Below, one piece after another: positions 10,267 through 20,147 of a stretch of 51,160 bases of DNA. Source of the stretch: an uncultured Clostridia bacterium (GTDB taxonomy: Bacteria > Bacillota > Clostridia > Christensenellales > CAG-917); assembly GCA_947165815.1 (NCBI GenBank), contig CAMVBZ010000003.1:1-51160 (forward strand). The letters run 5' to 3'. The notes under the pieces are model-generated. The model had not been told where the DNA came from, did not search any database, and was given only the letters and a program-made list of their open reading frames with translations. The stretch's first letter is position 1, and each line of letters starts with the position of its first letter. Position numbers and translations under genes: made by a program.

Positions 10267-11870
10267 TGGCAATTAAATTTGTAGAAGAATTTGAAAGACT
10301 TACTGATGGTCAATTCCCAATGTTGAAACTTCATTCAGCAGATTATAAGTTTGATCAAAACAGTAATACTTCAACACTAGAAGTTAAATTCATCATTTCA
10401 GCATACGAGTTAAAACTATTCACAGAAGATCAAAAACAAAAAGTTGAAGCTGTAGTTGCAAAGATGTTCAATGGTGTAGATACTAAAGTTTCATTTATTA
10501 GAACTTTTGCAGATGAAATGGTAGTAAAAAACAAAGTGCTTGAATTTTTAAATTCAAGAAATGCATTCTTACTTAATAGTATTACAGAAGATAACCTTAA
10601 AATTGATGTAGATGATGAGACAATTAAAATAGAGTTTATTTTTGATACTCCAATTTATCTCATGCTTAGCAATAATCAATTCTTGGAACCATTTAAAGAT
10701 TTCTTAAATATGAATTTCAACCAAGAAATAGAAATCATTTTAACAGAGAAGAAAGATATGCAAGTGTCTGAATATACACCAAGACTTATTCAAACCACAG
10801 ATGATATTGGATTAATCAAGATTTCTGGTCTTTCTATGGTATATGGAAGAAGAGGAGTAAAGACTATTTCAGAGATGCCATCATACATAGCAAACCTTAA
10901 AGATGCAGGTCAAAACTGTTGTGTTTGTGGAAAAGTTTCTGAGTTCTATATTAAAGAGTATAAGAACAAAAAGTATGATTCTAACGACCCCAAATCAGGT
11001 CCGGAGATGAAAAAACTCATATCATTTAACATCTCAGATACCACAGGGAGAATCAATTGTGTAGCATTCCCAGAAGAAAAAGATGTTGTATGTTTTACAC
11101 TAATTAAAGATGGGGATGAAGTTATTGTTAAGGGAAAGACTCAAGCAGATTGGAAGAACGCAGATAAGATAACTGTTTCAGTAGATGCAGTTGCAAGATG
11201 CACTATAGATTATTCCTCAATTAAATTCAAAACATTCAAAGATTTACCTTTAGAATATTCTTGCGTATCTCCAGAACCATATGAAGATGGTCCATTCTCA
11301 GTTGCTACAACTTTACTAGAACCACAAAGTATGGATATCCCAACTTTGCTCAAGGATAAAACATACGTAGTATTTGACCTTGAAACAACAGGTATAGATC
11401 CAGCAAGTGATGATATAATTGAAATAGCTGCTTGCAAGATGATAAATGGACAAATTACAGAAACATTCCAAACACTTGTAAGACCAACAAAGAGAATTCC
11501 ACGTGAGGTAGAAGAGCTAACTCATATAACAAATGAAATGGTTCAATACTGCCAACCAATATCAAAGATATTGCCAGACTTCTTATTGTTCTGTGGAGAC
11601 AATGTTTTAGTAGGTCATAATATTGCAGGTTTTGATTATCTATTCATAGAAAGAATGGCAAAACAATATAAATACAAGTTCAACAACGAAACAATAGATA
11701 CACTAATTAAAGCAAAAGAACTTCTTCCAAATAGAAAAGTTTATAAGCTTACAGATATTTCTGCAGATTATGGTATTTCACATAAGGATGCACATAGAGC
11801 TTTATCAGATGTTTTAGCTACTGCTGAACTCTTAAAAATCCTTGCTGTAGAGATGGATAAAAGAAAATAA
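10266..11870 (+). CDS. PolC-like N-terminal/OB region fused to a DEDDh 3'-5' exonuclease; no PHP or polymerase domain
   Basis: OB-like KLISFNISDTTGRINCVAFPEEKD...GDEVIVKGKTQ, then VFDLETTGIDPASDDIIEIAACK...GHNIAGFDYLFIERM...HKDAHRALSDVLATAELL; sits in the usual polC position between ispG and rimP. Confidence 0.85.
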   Translation: MAIKFVEEFERLTDGQFPMLKLHSADYKFDQNSNTSTLEVKFIISAYELKLFTEDQKQKVEAVVAKMFNGVDTKVSFIRTFADEMVVKNKVLEFLNSRNAFLLNSITEDNLKIDVDDETIKIEFIFDTPIYLMLSNNQFLEPFKDFLNMNFNQEIEIILTEKKDMQVSEYTPRLIQTTDDIGLIKISGLSMVYGRRGVKTISEMPSYIANLKDAGQNCCVCGKVSEFYIKEYKNKKYDSNDPKSGPEMKKLISFNISDTTGRINCVAFPEEKDVVCFTLIKDGDEVIVKGKTQADWKNADKITVSVDAVARCTIDYSSIKFKTFKDLPLEYSCVSPEPYEDGPFSVATTLLEPQSMDIPTLLKDKTYVVFDLETTGIDPASDDIIEIAACKMINGQITETFQTLVRPTKRIPREVEELTHITNEMVQYCQPISKILPDFLLFCGDNVLVGHNIAGFDYLFIERMAKQYKYKFNNETIDTLIKAKELLPNRKVYKLTDISADYGISHKDAHRALSDVLATAELLKILAVEMDKRK

Positions 11871-11894
11871 TTATTAAATATTATATAATTTTAG

Positions 11895-11923
11895 TTGCTT
11901 ATTTATAAAATAAACATTAAAAT
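11895..11923 (+). promoter_or_regulatory. Predicted promoter for the rimP-nusA operon
   Basis: TTGCTT (11895-11900) - N17 - TAAAAT (11918-11923). Confidence 0.55.
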
Positions 11924-11949
11924 ACACACATCATGAATATGTTATTCTT

Positions 11950-11973
11950 GAGTGAGCCGGAAACGACTCACTC
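11950..11973 (+). promoter_or_regulatory. Leader hairpin upstream of rimP
   Basis: GAGTGAG-c-CG-GAAA-CG-a-CTCACTC in the 5' UTR; only a short T-rich run follows. Confidence 0.6.
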
Positions 11974-11999
11974 TTATTATGTAAAGGAACGTATAAAAA

Positions 12000-12494
12000 A
12001 TGAAAGAAACATACAACGCACAATTTCCAATAAGAGAAGATGTAAGAGTGGCCGTTAATGAGGTTATTTGCAGAATAGCACAAACCAACGGTTATGAAGT
12101 AGTTGAAATAAAATATTTCAAAGAATACAAGAAATGCTCTTTAACAGTCTATGTTTGGAAGAAAGGTGGAATTCAAATAGATGATTTAGAAGTTGTACAC
12201 CAAGCAATATCAGATGAATTAGATTTATATGAGAGTGATTTTCCAAGTGAATACCAACTCAATATCTCGTCTCCAGGTTTAGATAGAGAAATAGAAGATG
12301 AAGATGATTATAGAAGAAATCTTGGTGAAGTCATTGAAATAACTTATGACAACAATGGTAAAAAAGCAAAAACACACGGAGAATTGGCTGCATATACAGA
12401 TGAAGATGTAACAATTTTATGTGGAAAAGATAAAAAAGAAACAAAAATAAATAAAACAAAAATAAATAAAGTATTTCCGTACATTGAGTTTTAG
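12000..12494 (+). CDS. rimP: Ribosome maturation factor RimP
   Basis: YEVVEIKYFKEYKKCSLTVYVWKKGGIQIDDLEVVHQAISDELD...YQLNISSPGLDREIEDEDDYRRNLG. Confidence 0.93.
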   Translation: MKETYNAQFPIREDVRVAVNEVICRIAQTNGYEVVEIKYFKEYKKCSLTVYVWKKGGIQIDDLEVVHQAISDELDLYESDFPSEYQLNISSPGLDREIEDEDDYRRNLGEVIEITYDNNGKKAKTHGELAAYTDEDVTILCGKDKKETKINKTKINKVFPYIEF

Positions 12495-12506
12495 AGGAGG
12501 AAAACA

Positions 12507-13649
12507 ATGGCAAGAAAAAAGAAAGTAGAAGAAAAGAAAGAAGCAGTGCTTGACGTTCAAGCATTATTCCAAGCAGCAAAAGAAATCGAGACCGAATATA
12601 AAATCGATCAAGAAAAGTTAAAAGAAATCCTTGCATCAAGCTTCCAAGCAGCATACAAGAAGGACAATGGTGAATCCTTACGTATCGCTATCGTTATGAA
12701 TGAGGAAAAACAAACATTATCCGTTTATTCATATCGTGATGTAGTTGAAAACATCGAAGATGAAGAAAAACAAATTTGCTTAGATGAAGCAAATGAATAT
12801 GGTGCAAAATTAAACCCACCAAAGGTTTACAATGTTGGTGATGTATTACTTCAAGAAATTCACCCAGAGAAATTCTCAAGAAGTGCATCTGCAGTTGCAA
12901 TCCAACTCATTCGTTCTAAGATCCAAGAAACAAGAACAAACTATATCTTAAATGAAATGAGCACAAAGAAAGGAACAATCATGAACTCTGTTATCAGAAG
13001 AAAAGAAGGTCCAGTAGTTTATGTAGACTTCCCAGAACAACAACTTGAAGGTGTTTTATTACCAGCAGACCAAATCAAGAACGAAAGATATAACGTTGGT
13101 GATGTTCTCAAAGTTTATATTAAGAATATAAAAGAAGCTACAGGTAAGAACTCTGGTGCACAAATCATCGTTTCTAGATCAGCAGCCGGCTATGTTAGAG
13201 CATTAATGATGAACGACATTCCTGAAATTAGAGTAGGACTTGTTAAGATTCACAACATAGTTCGTGAAGGTGGCGGAAGAACAAAGATTGCTGTTTACTC
13301 AGAAGATCCTAATATTGATGCAGTTTCAGCATGTATCGGACCAAAGGGTGTTCGTATTAATGAAATCGTATCAGATATCGGTGGCGAAAAAGTTGATATC
13401 ATCGAATATACAGATGATCCAAATGAATTCATCTTCAGAGCATTATCTCCAGCACAACCATTAGTTGTTTCTGTAGATCAAGATGAAAAGACAGCAAAAG
13501 TTATCGTAGCAGATGAAAAACTTTCTCTTGCTATTGGTAGAAATGGTCAAAACGCTAGACTCGCTGCAAAATTAACAGGATATAAGATTGATGTTAAACC
13601 ATATTCATCAACTCTTGAAAACAATGCAGACGAATCTAAGGGAGAATAA
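12507..13649 (+). CDS. nusA: Transcription termination/antitermination factor NusA
   Basis: S1 and KH features: REGGGRTKIAVYSEDPNIDAVSACIGPKGVRINEIVSDIGGEKVDIIEYTDDPNEFI. Confidence 0.96.
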   Translation: MARKKKVEEKKEAVLDVQALFQAAKEIETEYKIDQEKLKEILASSFQAAYKKDNGESLRIAIVMNEEKQTLSVYSYRDVVENIEDEEKQICLDEANEYGAKLNPPKVYNVGDVLLQEIHPEKFSRSASAVAIQLIRSKIQETRTNYILNEMSTKKGTIMNSVIRRKEGPVVYVDFPEQQLEGVLLPADQIKNERYNVGDVLKVYIKNIKEATGKNSGAQIIVSRSAAGYVRALMMNDIPEIRVGLVKIHNIVREGGGRTKIAVYSEDPNIDAVSACIGPKGVRINEIVSDIGGEKVDIIEYTDDPNEFIFRALSPAQPLVVSVDQDEKTAKVIVADEKLSLAIGRNGQNARLAAKLTGYKIDVKPYSSTLENNADESKGE

Positions 13650-13659
13650 TTATTAATTA

Positions 13660-13920
13660 ATGAGAAACAAAGCCTTTACTAGACAATGTTGTGCATGTAG
13701 ATGCCACAAAGATAAATCTGAATTAATACGTCTTGTTGCAATAGATGGTGAAGTTGTAATAGATGTAAATTCAAATATTCAAGGTAGAGGTGTATATATT
13801 TGCAAAGATGCAAATTGTATCAAGATTGCAAAAAAGAAGAACATTATTAATAAATCTCTTAAAACAGTAAACAATATGGATATTTATGACAAAGTCATAA
13901 CATTAATAGAAAATGAATAG
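13660..13920 (+). CDS. ylxR: YlxR (RnpM-like) nucleic-acid-binding protein
   Basis: TRQCCACRCHKDKSELIRLVAIDGEVVIDVNSNIQGRGVYICKDANC. Confidence 0.9.
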   Translation: MRNKAFTRQCCACRCHKDKSELIRLVAIDGEVVIDVNSNIQGRGVYICKDANCIKIAKKKNIINKSLKTVNNMDIYDKVITLIENE

Positions 13921-14194
13921 ACAAAAGATTACAACATTAATAGGTTTTGCCATAAAATCAAGAAATATTGTTTTTGGTGAAGATCAAATAAAGTCCTTAA
14001 CTAAACAAGCATTAGTAATAATAGACTCTTCTTCATCAGAGAAATACATAGAAAGAGTAAAAAGATTCGCAAGAACAAACGAAGTAATAATTATGGATGA
14101 ATTATCATCATTAACAAATAGAGATAATGTTCATTCAATAGCAATTTTAGATATGAATCTAGCAAATGGAATTAAGGAAAGCTTAGATAATTAA
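13913..14194 (+). CDS. ylxQ: L7Ae/YlxQ-like RNA-binding protein
   Basis: ITTLIGFAIKSRNIVFGEDQIKSLTKQALVIIDSSSSEK, between ylxR and infB. Confidence 0.8.
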   Translation: MNRQKITTLIGFAIKSRNIVFGEDQIKSLTKQALVIIDSSSSEKYIERVKRFARTNEVIIMDELSSLTNRDNVHSIAILDMNLANGIKESLDN

Positions 14195-14206
14195 TAGGAG
14201 AATTAA

Positions 14207-16963
14207 ATGGCTGAAAACAATAACAACATAATTGAAGAAATTAAAAATTCAATTGAAAAATTGGAAAAAATAAAAGAAAAAATTGCTGAAGCTAAAACTA
14301 AACTTACAACTATCATCGGTAAGCATAATGATAAATTGGCCGAATTAAAGGAAAAAGAGGAACTTCAAAGAGCAGTAGCAGAAGCTATGGCTAAAGAACA
14401 AGAAGAAGCCGAAAGAAAGAAAGCCGAAGAAGAAAAACTTGCTGAAGAGGAAGCTGCTAAAAAGGCTCAAGAAGAAACTAAAGTTGAAGAAGAGCCAAAA
14501 GCAGAAGAAAAAGAAGAAGTAGTTGAAGATCAACCGAAGGTTGAAGAACCAGTTCAAGAAGAACAACCAAAAGTTGAAGAACCAGTCCAAGAAGAACCTA
14601 AGGCTGAAGAAAAGAAGGAAGAGGAAAAAGTAGAAGAAGCAACTAAAGAAGAAAAACCTCAAACTGAAGAGAAAAATAAAGACACTTCTAAGAAAGGAAA
14701 CGAAAACCAACAACAAAAAGGTCCAGCAAAACAAGAATACGAAATCATTTCTGTTAATGGAAATATCGCTACAGTTCGTATGGCAGATGGTACAGAAAAG
14801 AGAATCTTTATTGCTCAAAAACAAGAAAAGCAAGAAAAGACAACAAAAACTGAGAATAAGACCATCACTAGAACATTTGGACCAAATGATGGTAAACGTG
14901 GTCCTAAACCAGCACCTCAAGATGGTAATAAGACTAGACCAACTCAAAAACCAGGCCAAGGTTCAACAGTTCCTGTAAATTATCCTCCAAAGATCGAAGA
15001 TAATAAGAAAGGAAAGAAGAACAAATTTAGTGGTGAAGAAAAAACCATTAAGAATGAAAAGGAAAAACTTAGAAAAGGTTACGTTGTAGATACAAAACAC
15101 CGTGGAAACTATGACTATGATGATGAGGATGAAAACGGATATGTAAAACAAAGAAAGGTTAAACACCAATCCGAATCAGTAGAGAAAAAGGCAGACAATA
15201 CTCCTCAAAGCTGCGTTATTACTACTGAAATCGTCCCAATTAAGACATTAAGTTCCAAGACAGGTATCGCTGCAGCTGAAATCATTAAGAAGTTATTCAT
15301 GCTTGGTATGATGAAGACAATTAATGACAATATCGATATCGAAACTGCACAACTTATCGCAACAGAATTCAATATTAATATTGAATATAAACCAGAAATC
15401 ACAACTGAATCTATTCTTTCATCACAACAAGAAAACGATGATATCGAAGAATTAGACAAGCTTCAACCAAGACCACCAATCATTACCGTTATGGGACACG
15501 TAGACCATGGTAAGACTTCATTATTAGACTACATTAGAAAAGCTAATGTTGCTAGCAAGGAAGCAGGTGGTATTACACAAGCAATTGGTGCTTATACAGT
15601 TAAAGTAGATGACAACATCGTAACATTTATCGATACACCAGGACACGAAGCTTTCACAGCTATGAGAGCAAGAGGTAGCCAAGTAACAGATATAGCAATT
15701 CTTGTAGTTGCTGCAGATGACGGTATAATGCCTCAAACAATAGAATCTATTAACCATGCAAAGAACGCAGGCGTAAGAATGATCGTTGCTCTTAATAAGA
15801 TGGATAGACCAGGTGCAAATCCAGATAGAGTATTACAACAACTTTCTGCAAATGATGTACAACCAGCAGAATGGGGCGGCCAAGTTCCAGTTGTAAGAGT
15901 TTCTGCAAAGACTGGTTTAGGTATAGATGAATTACTTGAAACAATTACACTTGTTGCAGATGATATGAACCTCGAAGCTAACCCAGATAGACGTGCAACT
16001 GGTACAGTTATTGAATCCAGATTGGATAAAGGTAAAGGTCCTATCGCAACTATCTTAGTACAAAAAGGTACTCTAAAAGTTGGAGACTACGTAGTAGCAG
16101 GTACAGTTTATGGTAAAATTAGATCCATGACAGACGATAAGAACAAGGCTGTTAAGAGTGCAGGACCAAGTATTCCAGTATCCGTTGCAGGATTTATGGA
16201 AGTTCCAGCAGCTGGTGATCCAATTATCGTTGTTGAAAACGAAAGATTTGCTAAAGAACTTATCGAAGAAAGAAGAAATAAACTTAATAAACAAGCAGAA
16301 TCTTCTGGCGCAACATCTCTTGCAGACGTATTCGCAAAGATTAAAGCAGGTGAGTTAAAGAGCTTGAAACTTATTGTTAAGGCAGACGTACAAGGTTCTG
16401 TAGAAGCAGTTTGTTCATCATTACAAACTCTTGGAAACGATGAAGTTAAAGTTGAAATTATCCACAAAGCAGTTGGTGCTATTACAGATAATGATATCAA
16501 CCTCGCTATTACAGCAAAGGCTATTATTATTGGATTCAATCTTAACATTACAGATGCTCAAATTAATAATGCAGCAAAAATTGGTGCAGAAATTAAGAGA
16601 TATGATGTTATCTATGATGCAATTAATGATATCGAACTCGCAGTTAAGGGTATGCTTGCTCCTAAGTTTAAAGAAATTGTTAACGGACAAGCTGAAGTTA
16701 GACAAATCTTCAAGATTACTGGTGCAGGTAATATTGCTGGTTCACACGTTATTAATGGTCTCATTGCTAGAGGAAGCAGAGCTAGAGTCATTAGAAATAA
16801 TGAAACTATCGTTCATACAAAGGTTGCATCCTTAAAGCACAACAAAGATGATGTTAAGGAAATCAAGGAAGGTTGGGACTGTGGTATCCAATTATTAAAC
16901 TTCCAAGACATAGAAGTTGGAGATATTATTGAGTCATACACAGAAGAGGAAGTAAGAGACTAA
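14207..16963 (+). CDS. infB: Translation initiation factor IF-2
   Basis: RPPIITVMGHVDHGKTSLLDYIRKANVASKEAGGITQAIGAY...FIDTPGHEAFTAMRARG...ALNKMD. Confidence 0.98.
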   Translation: MAENNNNIIEEIKNSIEKLEKIKEKIAEAKTKLTTIIGKHNDKLAELKEKEELQRAVAEAMAKEQEEAERKKAEEEKLAEEEAAKKAQEETKVEEEPKAEEKEEVVEDQPKVEEPVQEEQPKVEEPVQEEPKAEEKKEEEKVEEATKEEKPQTEEKNKDTSKKGNENQQQKGPAKQEYEIISVNGNIATVRMADGTEKRIFIAQKQEKQEKTTKTENKTITRTFGPNDGKRGPKPAPQDGNKTRPTQKPGQGSTVPVNYPPKIEDNKKGKKNKFSGEEKTIKNEKEKLRKGYVVDTKHRGNYDYDDEDENGYVKQRKVKHQSESVEKKADNTPQSCVITTEIVPIKTLSSKTGIAAAEIIKKLFMLGMMKTINDNIDIETAQLIATEFNINIEYKPEITTESILSSQQENDDIEELDKLQPRPPIITVMGHVDHGKTSLLDYIRKANVASKEAGGITQAIGAYTVKVDDNIVTFIDTPGHEAFTAMRARGSQVTDIAILVVAADDGIMPQTIESINHAKNAGVRMIVALNKMDRPGANPDRVLQQLSANDVQPAEWGGQVPVVRVSAKTGLGIDELLETITLVADDMNLEANPDRRATGTVIESRLDKGKGPIATILVQKGTLKVGDYVVAGTVYGKIRSMTDDKNKAVKSAGPSIPVSVAGFMEVPAAGDPIIVVENERFAKELIEERRNKLNKQAESSGATSLADVFAKIKAGELKSLKLIVKADVQGSVEAVCSSLQTLGNDEVKVEIIHKAVGAITDNDINLAITAKAIIIGFNLNITDAQINNAAKIGAEIKRYDVIYDAINDIELAVKGMLAPKFKEIVNGQAEVRQIFKITGAGNIAGSHVINGLIARGSRARVIRNNETIVHTKVASLKHNKDDVKEIKEGWDCGIQLLNFQDIEVGDIIESYTEEEVRD

Positions 16964-16964
16964 T

Positions 16965-17348
16965 ATGAATGTTAAAGTAGATAGAATTAATTCTGAATTA
17001 CAAAGACAAATCTCTATAATAATATCAGAAGATATTAAAGATCCTAGAATTGGTACTGCAATCATTACAGTTACCAAAGTTAAGACCACTCCAGATTTAA
17101 AGTTTGCCAAGGTTTACGTTAGCGTTTATACAAAGGACAATAACAAAGAACAACAAAAGGAATCCTATGATACCGTAGTCCGTTCAGCATTGTTCATTCG
17201 TAACGAACTTAAAGGCAGAGTAAAGATGAGAAATATCCCAGAGTTACATTTTGTATTAGATACAGTTGAGGAAGAAGGATCCAAAATTGATGAAATTTTG
17301 AAAACTTTGGTTATTCCTCCTGCGCCACAAGAGGATGAGGATAAATAA
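16965..17348 (+). CDS. rbfA: 30S ribosome-binding factor A
   Basis: RINSELQRQISIIISEDIKDPRIGTAIITVTKVKTTPDLKFAKVYVSV. Confidence 0.95.
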   Translation: MNVKVDRINSELQRQISIIISEDIKDPRIGTAIITVTKVKTTPDLKFAKVYVSVYTKDNNKEQQKESYDTVVRSALFIRNELKGRVKMRNIPELHFVLDTVEEEGSKIDEILKTLVIPPAPQEDEDK

Positions 17349-18349
17349 TGGAAACAAAGAAGAATATTTTCAAAACAGCAGAAAATTATGAAAAAGAGAA
17401 GTTCTATATCATTAAAAAAGAGATAGAAAAAGCTCAAAAGATTTCTGTTTTTATCCACATTAATCCAGATGGAGACTGTATTGGAAGTGGACTTGCTCTT
17501 TGTAGACAACTAAATAAGATGGGAAAAACTGCTTTTGTCTACTGCGATGACGAGCTTCCAGAAAAATTTGGTTATCTTCCATTCAAAGAATACATCAAAA
17601 AAACAAGTGAACATACAGATAAAGCAGATTTGGCTATTTCTGTAGATATTGCTGCATTGGATAGAATTGGTATGGGAATCTCTCCATATATGGCTGCAAA
17701 AAAACAAATTATGATAGACCACCATATTTCTCGTGGAAAGTTTGCAGATATAGCATATATAGATTCTCATTCAGCAGCATGTGGAGAAATCATTTATAGA
17801 TTTATTCATTATCTTAAAGGAATGGATGACGATATCGCTGCTATGTTATTCACAGCTATTGTAACAGATACAGGATGTTTTCAATTCTCTAATACAACAA
17901 ACCAAACTCTAGCAATAATCCAAGAATTAAGAAAATTCAAGATTAACCCACAACAGATTATATATAGTGCATTCTCAAGCATAAGCTTGAAGGTATTTAA
18001 TCTCAAGCAAAGAATTCTAAGTAAAATCAAATTCTATGACGACAACACCATTGGAATTATTACATTTAGAAATGAAGATTTTGAAGCAACAGGAACCAAT
18101 ACAAATAACACAGAAGGTATCATTTCTGAAGTTAGAAACATAAGAGGAGTTAAGGTTGCTATCTCTATTTGCGAAATGGGCAATCTTTCTTGGAAGATTA
18201 GCTTTAGAGCAGTAGAAGACATAGATTGCTCTGGCATTGCTGCCGTATTCGGTGGTGGTGGACATAGAGGAGCATCTGGATGCAGAATCTCTGGATACTA
18301 TGAAGATGTAGTAGATAGACTTCTAAAAGCAACAAGAGATTATATGTAA
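17348..18349 (+). CDS. nrnA: DHH/DHHA1 bifunctional oligoribonuclease/PAP phosphatase NrnA
   Basis: HINPDGDCIGSGLAL...IMIDHHISRGKFAD...FGGGGHRGASGCRI. Confidence 0.92.
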   Translation: METKKNIFKTAENYEKEKFYIIKKEIEKAQKISVFIHINPDGDCIGSGLALCRQLNKMGKTAFVYCDDELPEKFGYLPFKEYIKKTSEHTDKADLAISVDIAALDRIGMGISPYMAAKKQIMIDHHISRGKFADIAYIDSHSAACGEIIYRFIHYLKGMDDDIAAMLFTAIVTDTGCFQFSNTTNQTLAIIQELRKFKINPQQIIYSAFSSISLKVFNLKQRILSKIKFYDDNTIGIITFRNEDFEATGTNTNNTEGIISEVRNIRGVKVAISICEMGNLSWKISFRAVEDIDCSGIAAVFGGGGHRGASGCRISGYYEDVVDRLLKATRDYM

Positions 18350-19233
18350 TGGAATTAAACGGGTTCGTAAATGTATATAAGCCAAAAGGGATGACCTCAA
18401 ATAATGCCGTTGTAAAGGTTAGAGGCATCTATAAAAGATATACTGGAAACAAGAATATCAAAGTTGGTCATGTAGGAACCCTAGATCCAAATGTAGATGG
18501 AGTATTGCTAATTGCCATAGGCAAAGCAGCAAGATTATTCCAAATACTTGGAGCAAAAACTAAAATATATATTGCAGCATTCACCTTTGGTGAAACAACT
18601 GAAACGTTAGATACAGAAGGTGAAATTATAGAAAGAGGTGGAAAGATTCCTACTAAGGAAGAAATATTAAATACTATTCCTCAGTTTGAAGGTGAAATAG
18701 ACCAAGTACCACCAGGACTTTCTGCAATAAATATAAATGGTGTAAAAGCTTATAAATTAGTTAGACACGGCCAAACACCAGAAATACCAAGTAGAAAAGT
18801 TTATATAGAATATATAAAACTACTTGAACAAATAAACGAAAACACATATTCATTTGAAATCAAGTGTGCAGGAGGAACATATATTCGTTCACTTGCAAGA
18901 GATTTCGCAAAGGCACTAGGCACGGTTGGATATATGTCTAATCTTAAGAGAACAAAGGTTGGAGAGTTTGATATAAGCGAAACTGTAACTTTTGATGAAC
19001 TCAATGCTGAGCCTGAAAAATATGTAATAAGTGTTGATGATGCAATGAAAAGATTTGATATTCCAGAAGTTGAATTGCCAGAAAATATTGCAACTCATTG
19101 CTTAAATGGAATACCAGAAAAGTGTGACAACTTACCAGATGGATTGTTTTTGGTTCGTTATCAAGGATACCTTATATCTTTAGGATATAAGAGTGAAGAT
19201 GGAAAATTAGTATTAAAGGAACGAGTAAGATGA
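18349..19233 (+). CDS. truB: tRNA pseudouridine(55) synthase
   Basis: GFVNVYKPKGMTSNNAVV...VGHVGTLDPNVDGVLLIAIGKAAR...GGTYIRSLARDFAKALGT. Confidence 0.96.
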   Translation: MELNGFVNVYKPKGMTSNNAVVKVRGIYKRYTGNKNIKVGHVGTLDPNVDGVLLIAIGKAARLFQILGAKTKIYIAAFTFGETTETLDTEGEIIERGGKIPTKEEILNTIPQFEGEIDQVPPGLSAININGVKAYKLVRHGQTPEIPSRKVYIEYIKLLEQINENTYSFEIKCAGGTYIRSLARDFAKALGTVGYMSNLKRTKVGEFDISETVTFDELNAEPEKYVISVDDAMKRFDIPEVELPENIATHCLNGIPEKCDNLPDGLFLVRYQGYLISLGYKSEDGKLVLKERVR

Positions 19234-20138
19234 ATGTTCTTAAATTTGAAACTAAATATGATAAGCCAATAGTCCTAGCACTAGGATTCTTCGATTGTCT
19301 TCACATTGGGCACAAATCTTTATTAGATGAAGCAAAATTAATAGCCAAGGAAAAAGGCTATGAGAGTGCTATTTTAACTTTTGATAATGATATAAACATC
19401 ACATTTGGAACAAAAGAAAGACAAATATACACAATCAAAGAGAGAATTGAGGCTGCTCAAAACTATGGTATGGACAATATGATAGTTGCAACTATGGATC
19501 CATTATTTGCATCACTTCCAGGGAATATTTTCTTAGACAGACTTGCAAGAACCTTTAATATTAAGACAATTATTGTTGGAAAAGACTATAGATGTGGAAG
19601 AAATGCAGAGTTTGGAGTAGATGAAATAAAAAAAGTTCTACAAGAAAAGCATATTTCATTTAAAGTTATGCCATTTGTAACAAAGAACGGAAGTAAAGTT
19701 GCATCTACAAAAATCAAAACCTTCATTAAAAAGGGAGAAATGGAACTTGTTAATAATTTATTAACAGAGAACTATTTTATAGTTGGAAAAGTAGACCATG
19801 ACGAAGGAAGAGGAAGATTCTTAGGATTCCCAACAGCAAATATTCCATTTGAAGAAGATAGACTCAAATTAAGTGAAGGTGTATATCTAACATCTGTAAT
19901 TATAAATAAAAACAGATATTATTCCATAACCAATGTTGGAAAGAAACCAACATTTGGAAACAATAATTACACAATTGAAACAAATTTATTGAATTTTAGT
20001 GGAGATTTATACGGAAAAGACATTAAATTAATCTTCTATAAGAAGATAAGGAACATAATTAAGTTCAAAAATGTCCCAGATCTCCAAAAACAAATAGAAA
20101 AAGATAGACAAGAAGCTATAACTTATTTCAATTTATAA
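19230..20138 (+). CDS. ribF: Bifunctional riboflavin kinase/FAD synthetase
   Basis: ALGFFDCLHIGHKSLLDEA...VGKDYRCGRNAEFG...GRFLGFPTANIPF...SITNVGKKPTFG. Confidence 0.95.
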   Translation: MNVLKFETKYDKPIVLALGFFDCLHIGHKSLLDEAKLIAKEKGYESAILTFDNDINITFGTKERQIYTIKERIEAAQNYGMDNMIVATMDPLFASLPGNIFLDRLARTFNIKTIIVGKDYRCGRNAEFGVDEIKKVLQEKHISFKVMPFVTKNGSKVASTKIKTFIKKGEMELVNNLLTENYFIVGKVDHDEGRGRFLGFPTANIPFEEDRLKLSEGVYLTSVIINKNRYYSITNVGKKPTFGNNNYTIETNLLNFSGDLYGKDIKLIFYKKIRNIIKFKNVPDLQKQIEKDRQEAITYFNL

Positions 20139-20147
20139 GAGGTGAAC

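Noticed and set aside
12438-12472. Short tandem repeat AAACAAAAATAAAT x2 in rimP
   Set aside because: In-frame A-rich codons encoding TKINKTKINK at the C-terminus; not evidence of a mobile or regulatory element.
14400-14720. Imperfect repeats PKVEEPVQEE in IF-2
   Set aside because: Variable charged N-terminal extension of IF-2 is common; no separate feature needed.
14345-14959. 204-aa minus-strand ORF rich in F/L/S
   Set aside because: Antisense of the K/E-rich N-terminal region of infB; low-complexity translation, no RBS or family match.
20142-20147. GTG start for the AP-endonuclease-like gene
   Set aside because: AGAGGTGAAC looks like the RBS for the ATG at 20148, so the GTG is probably not the start.
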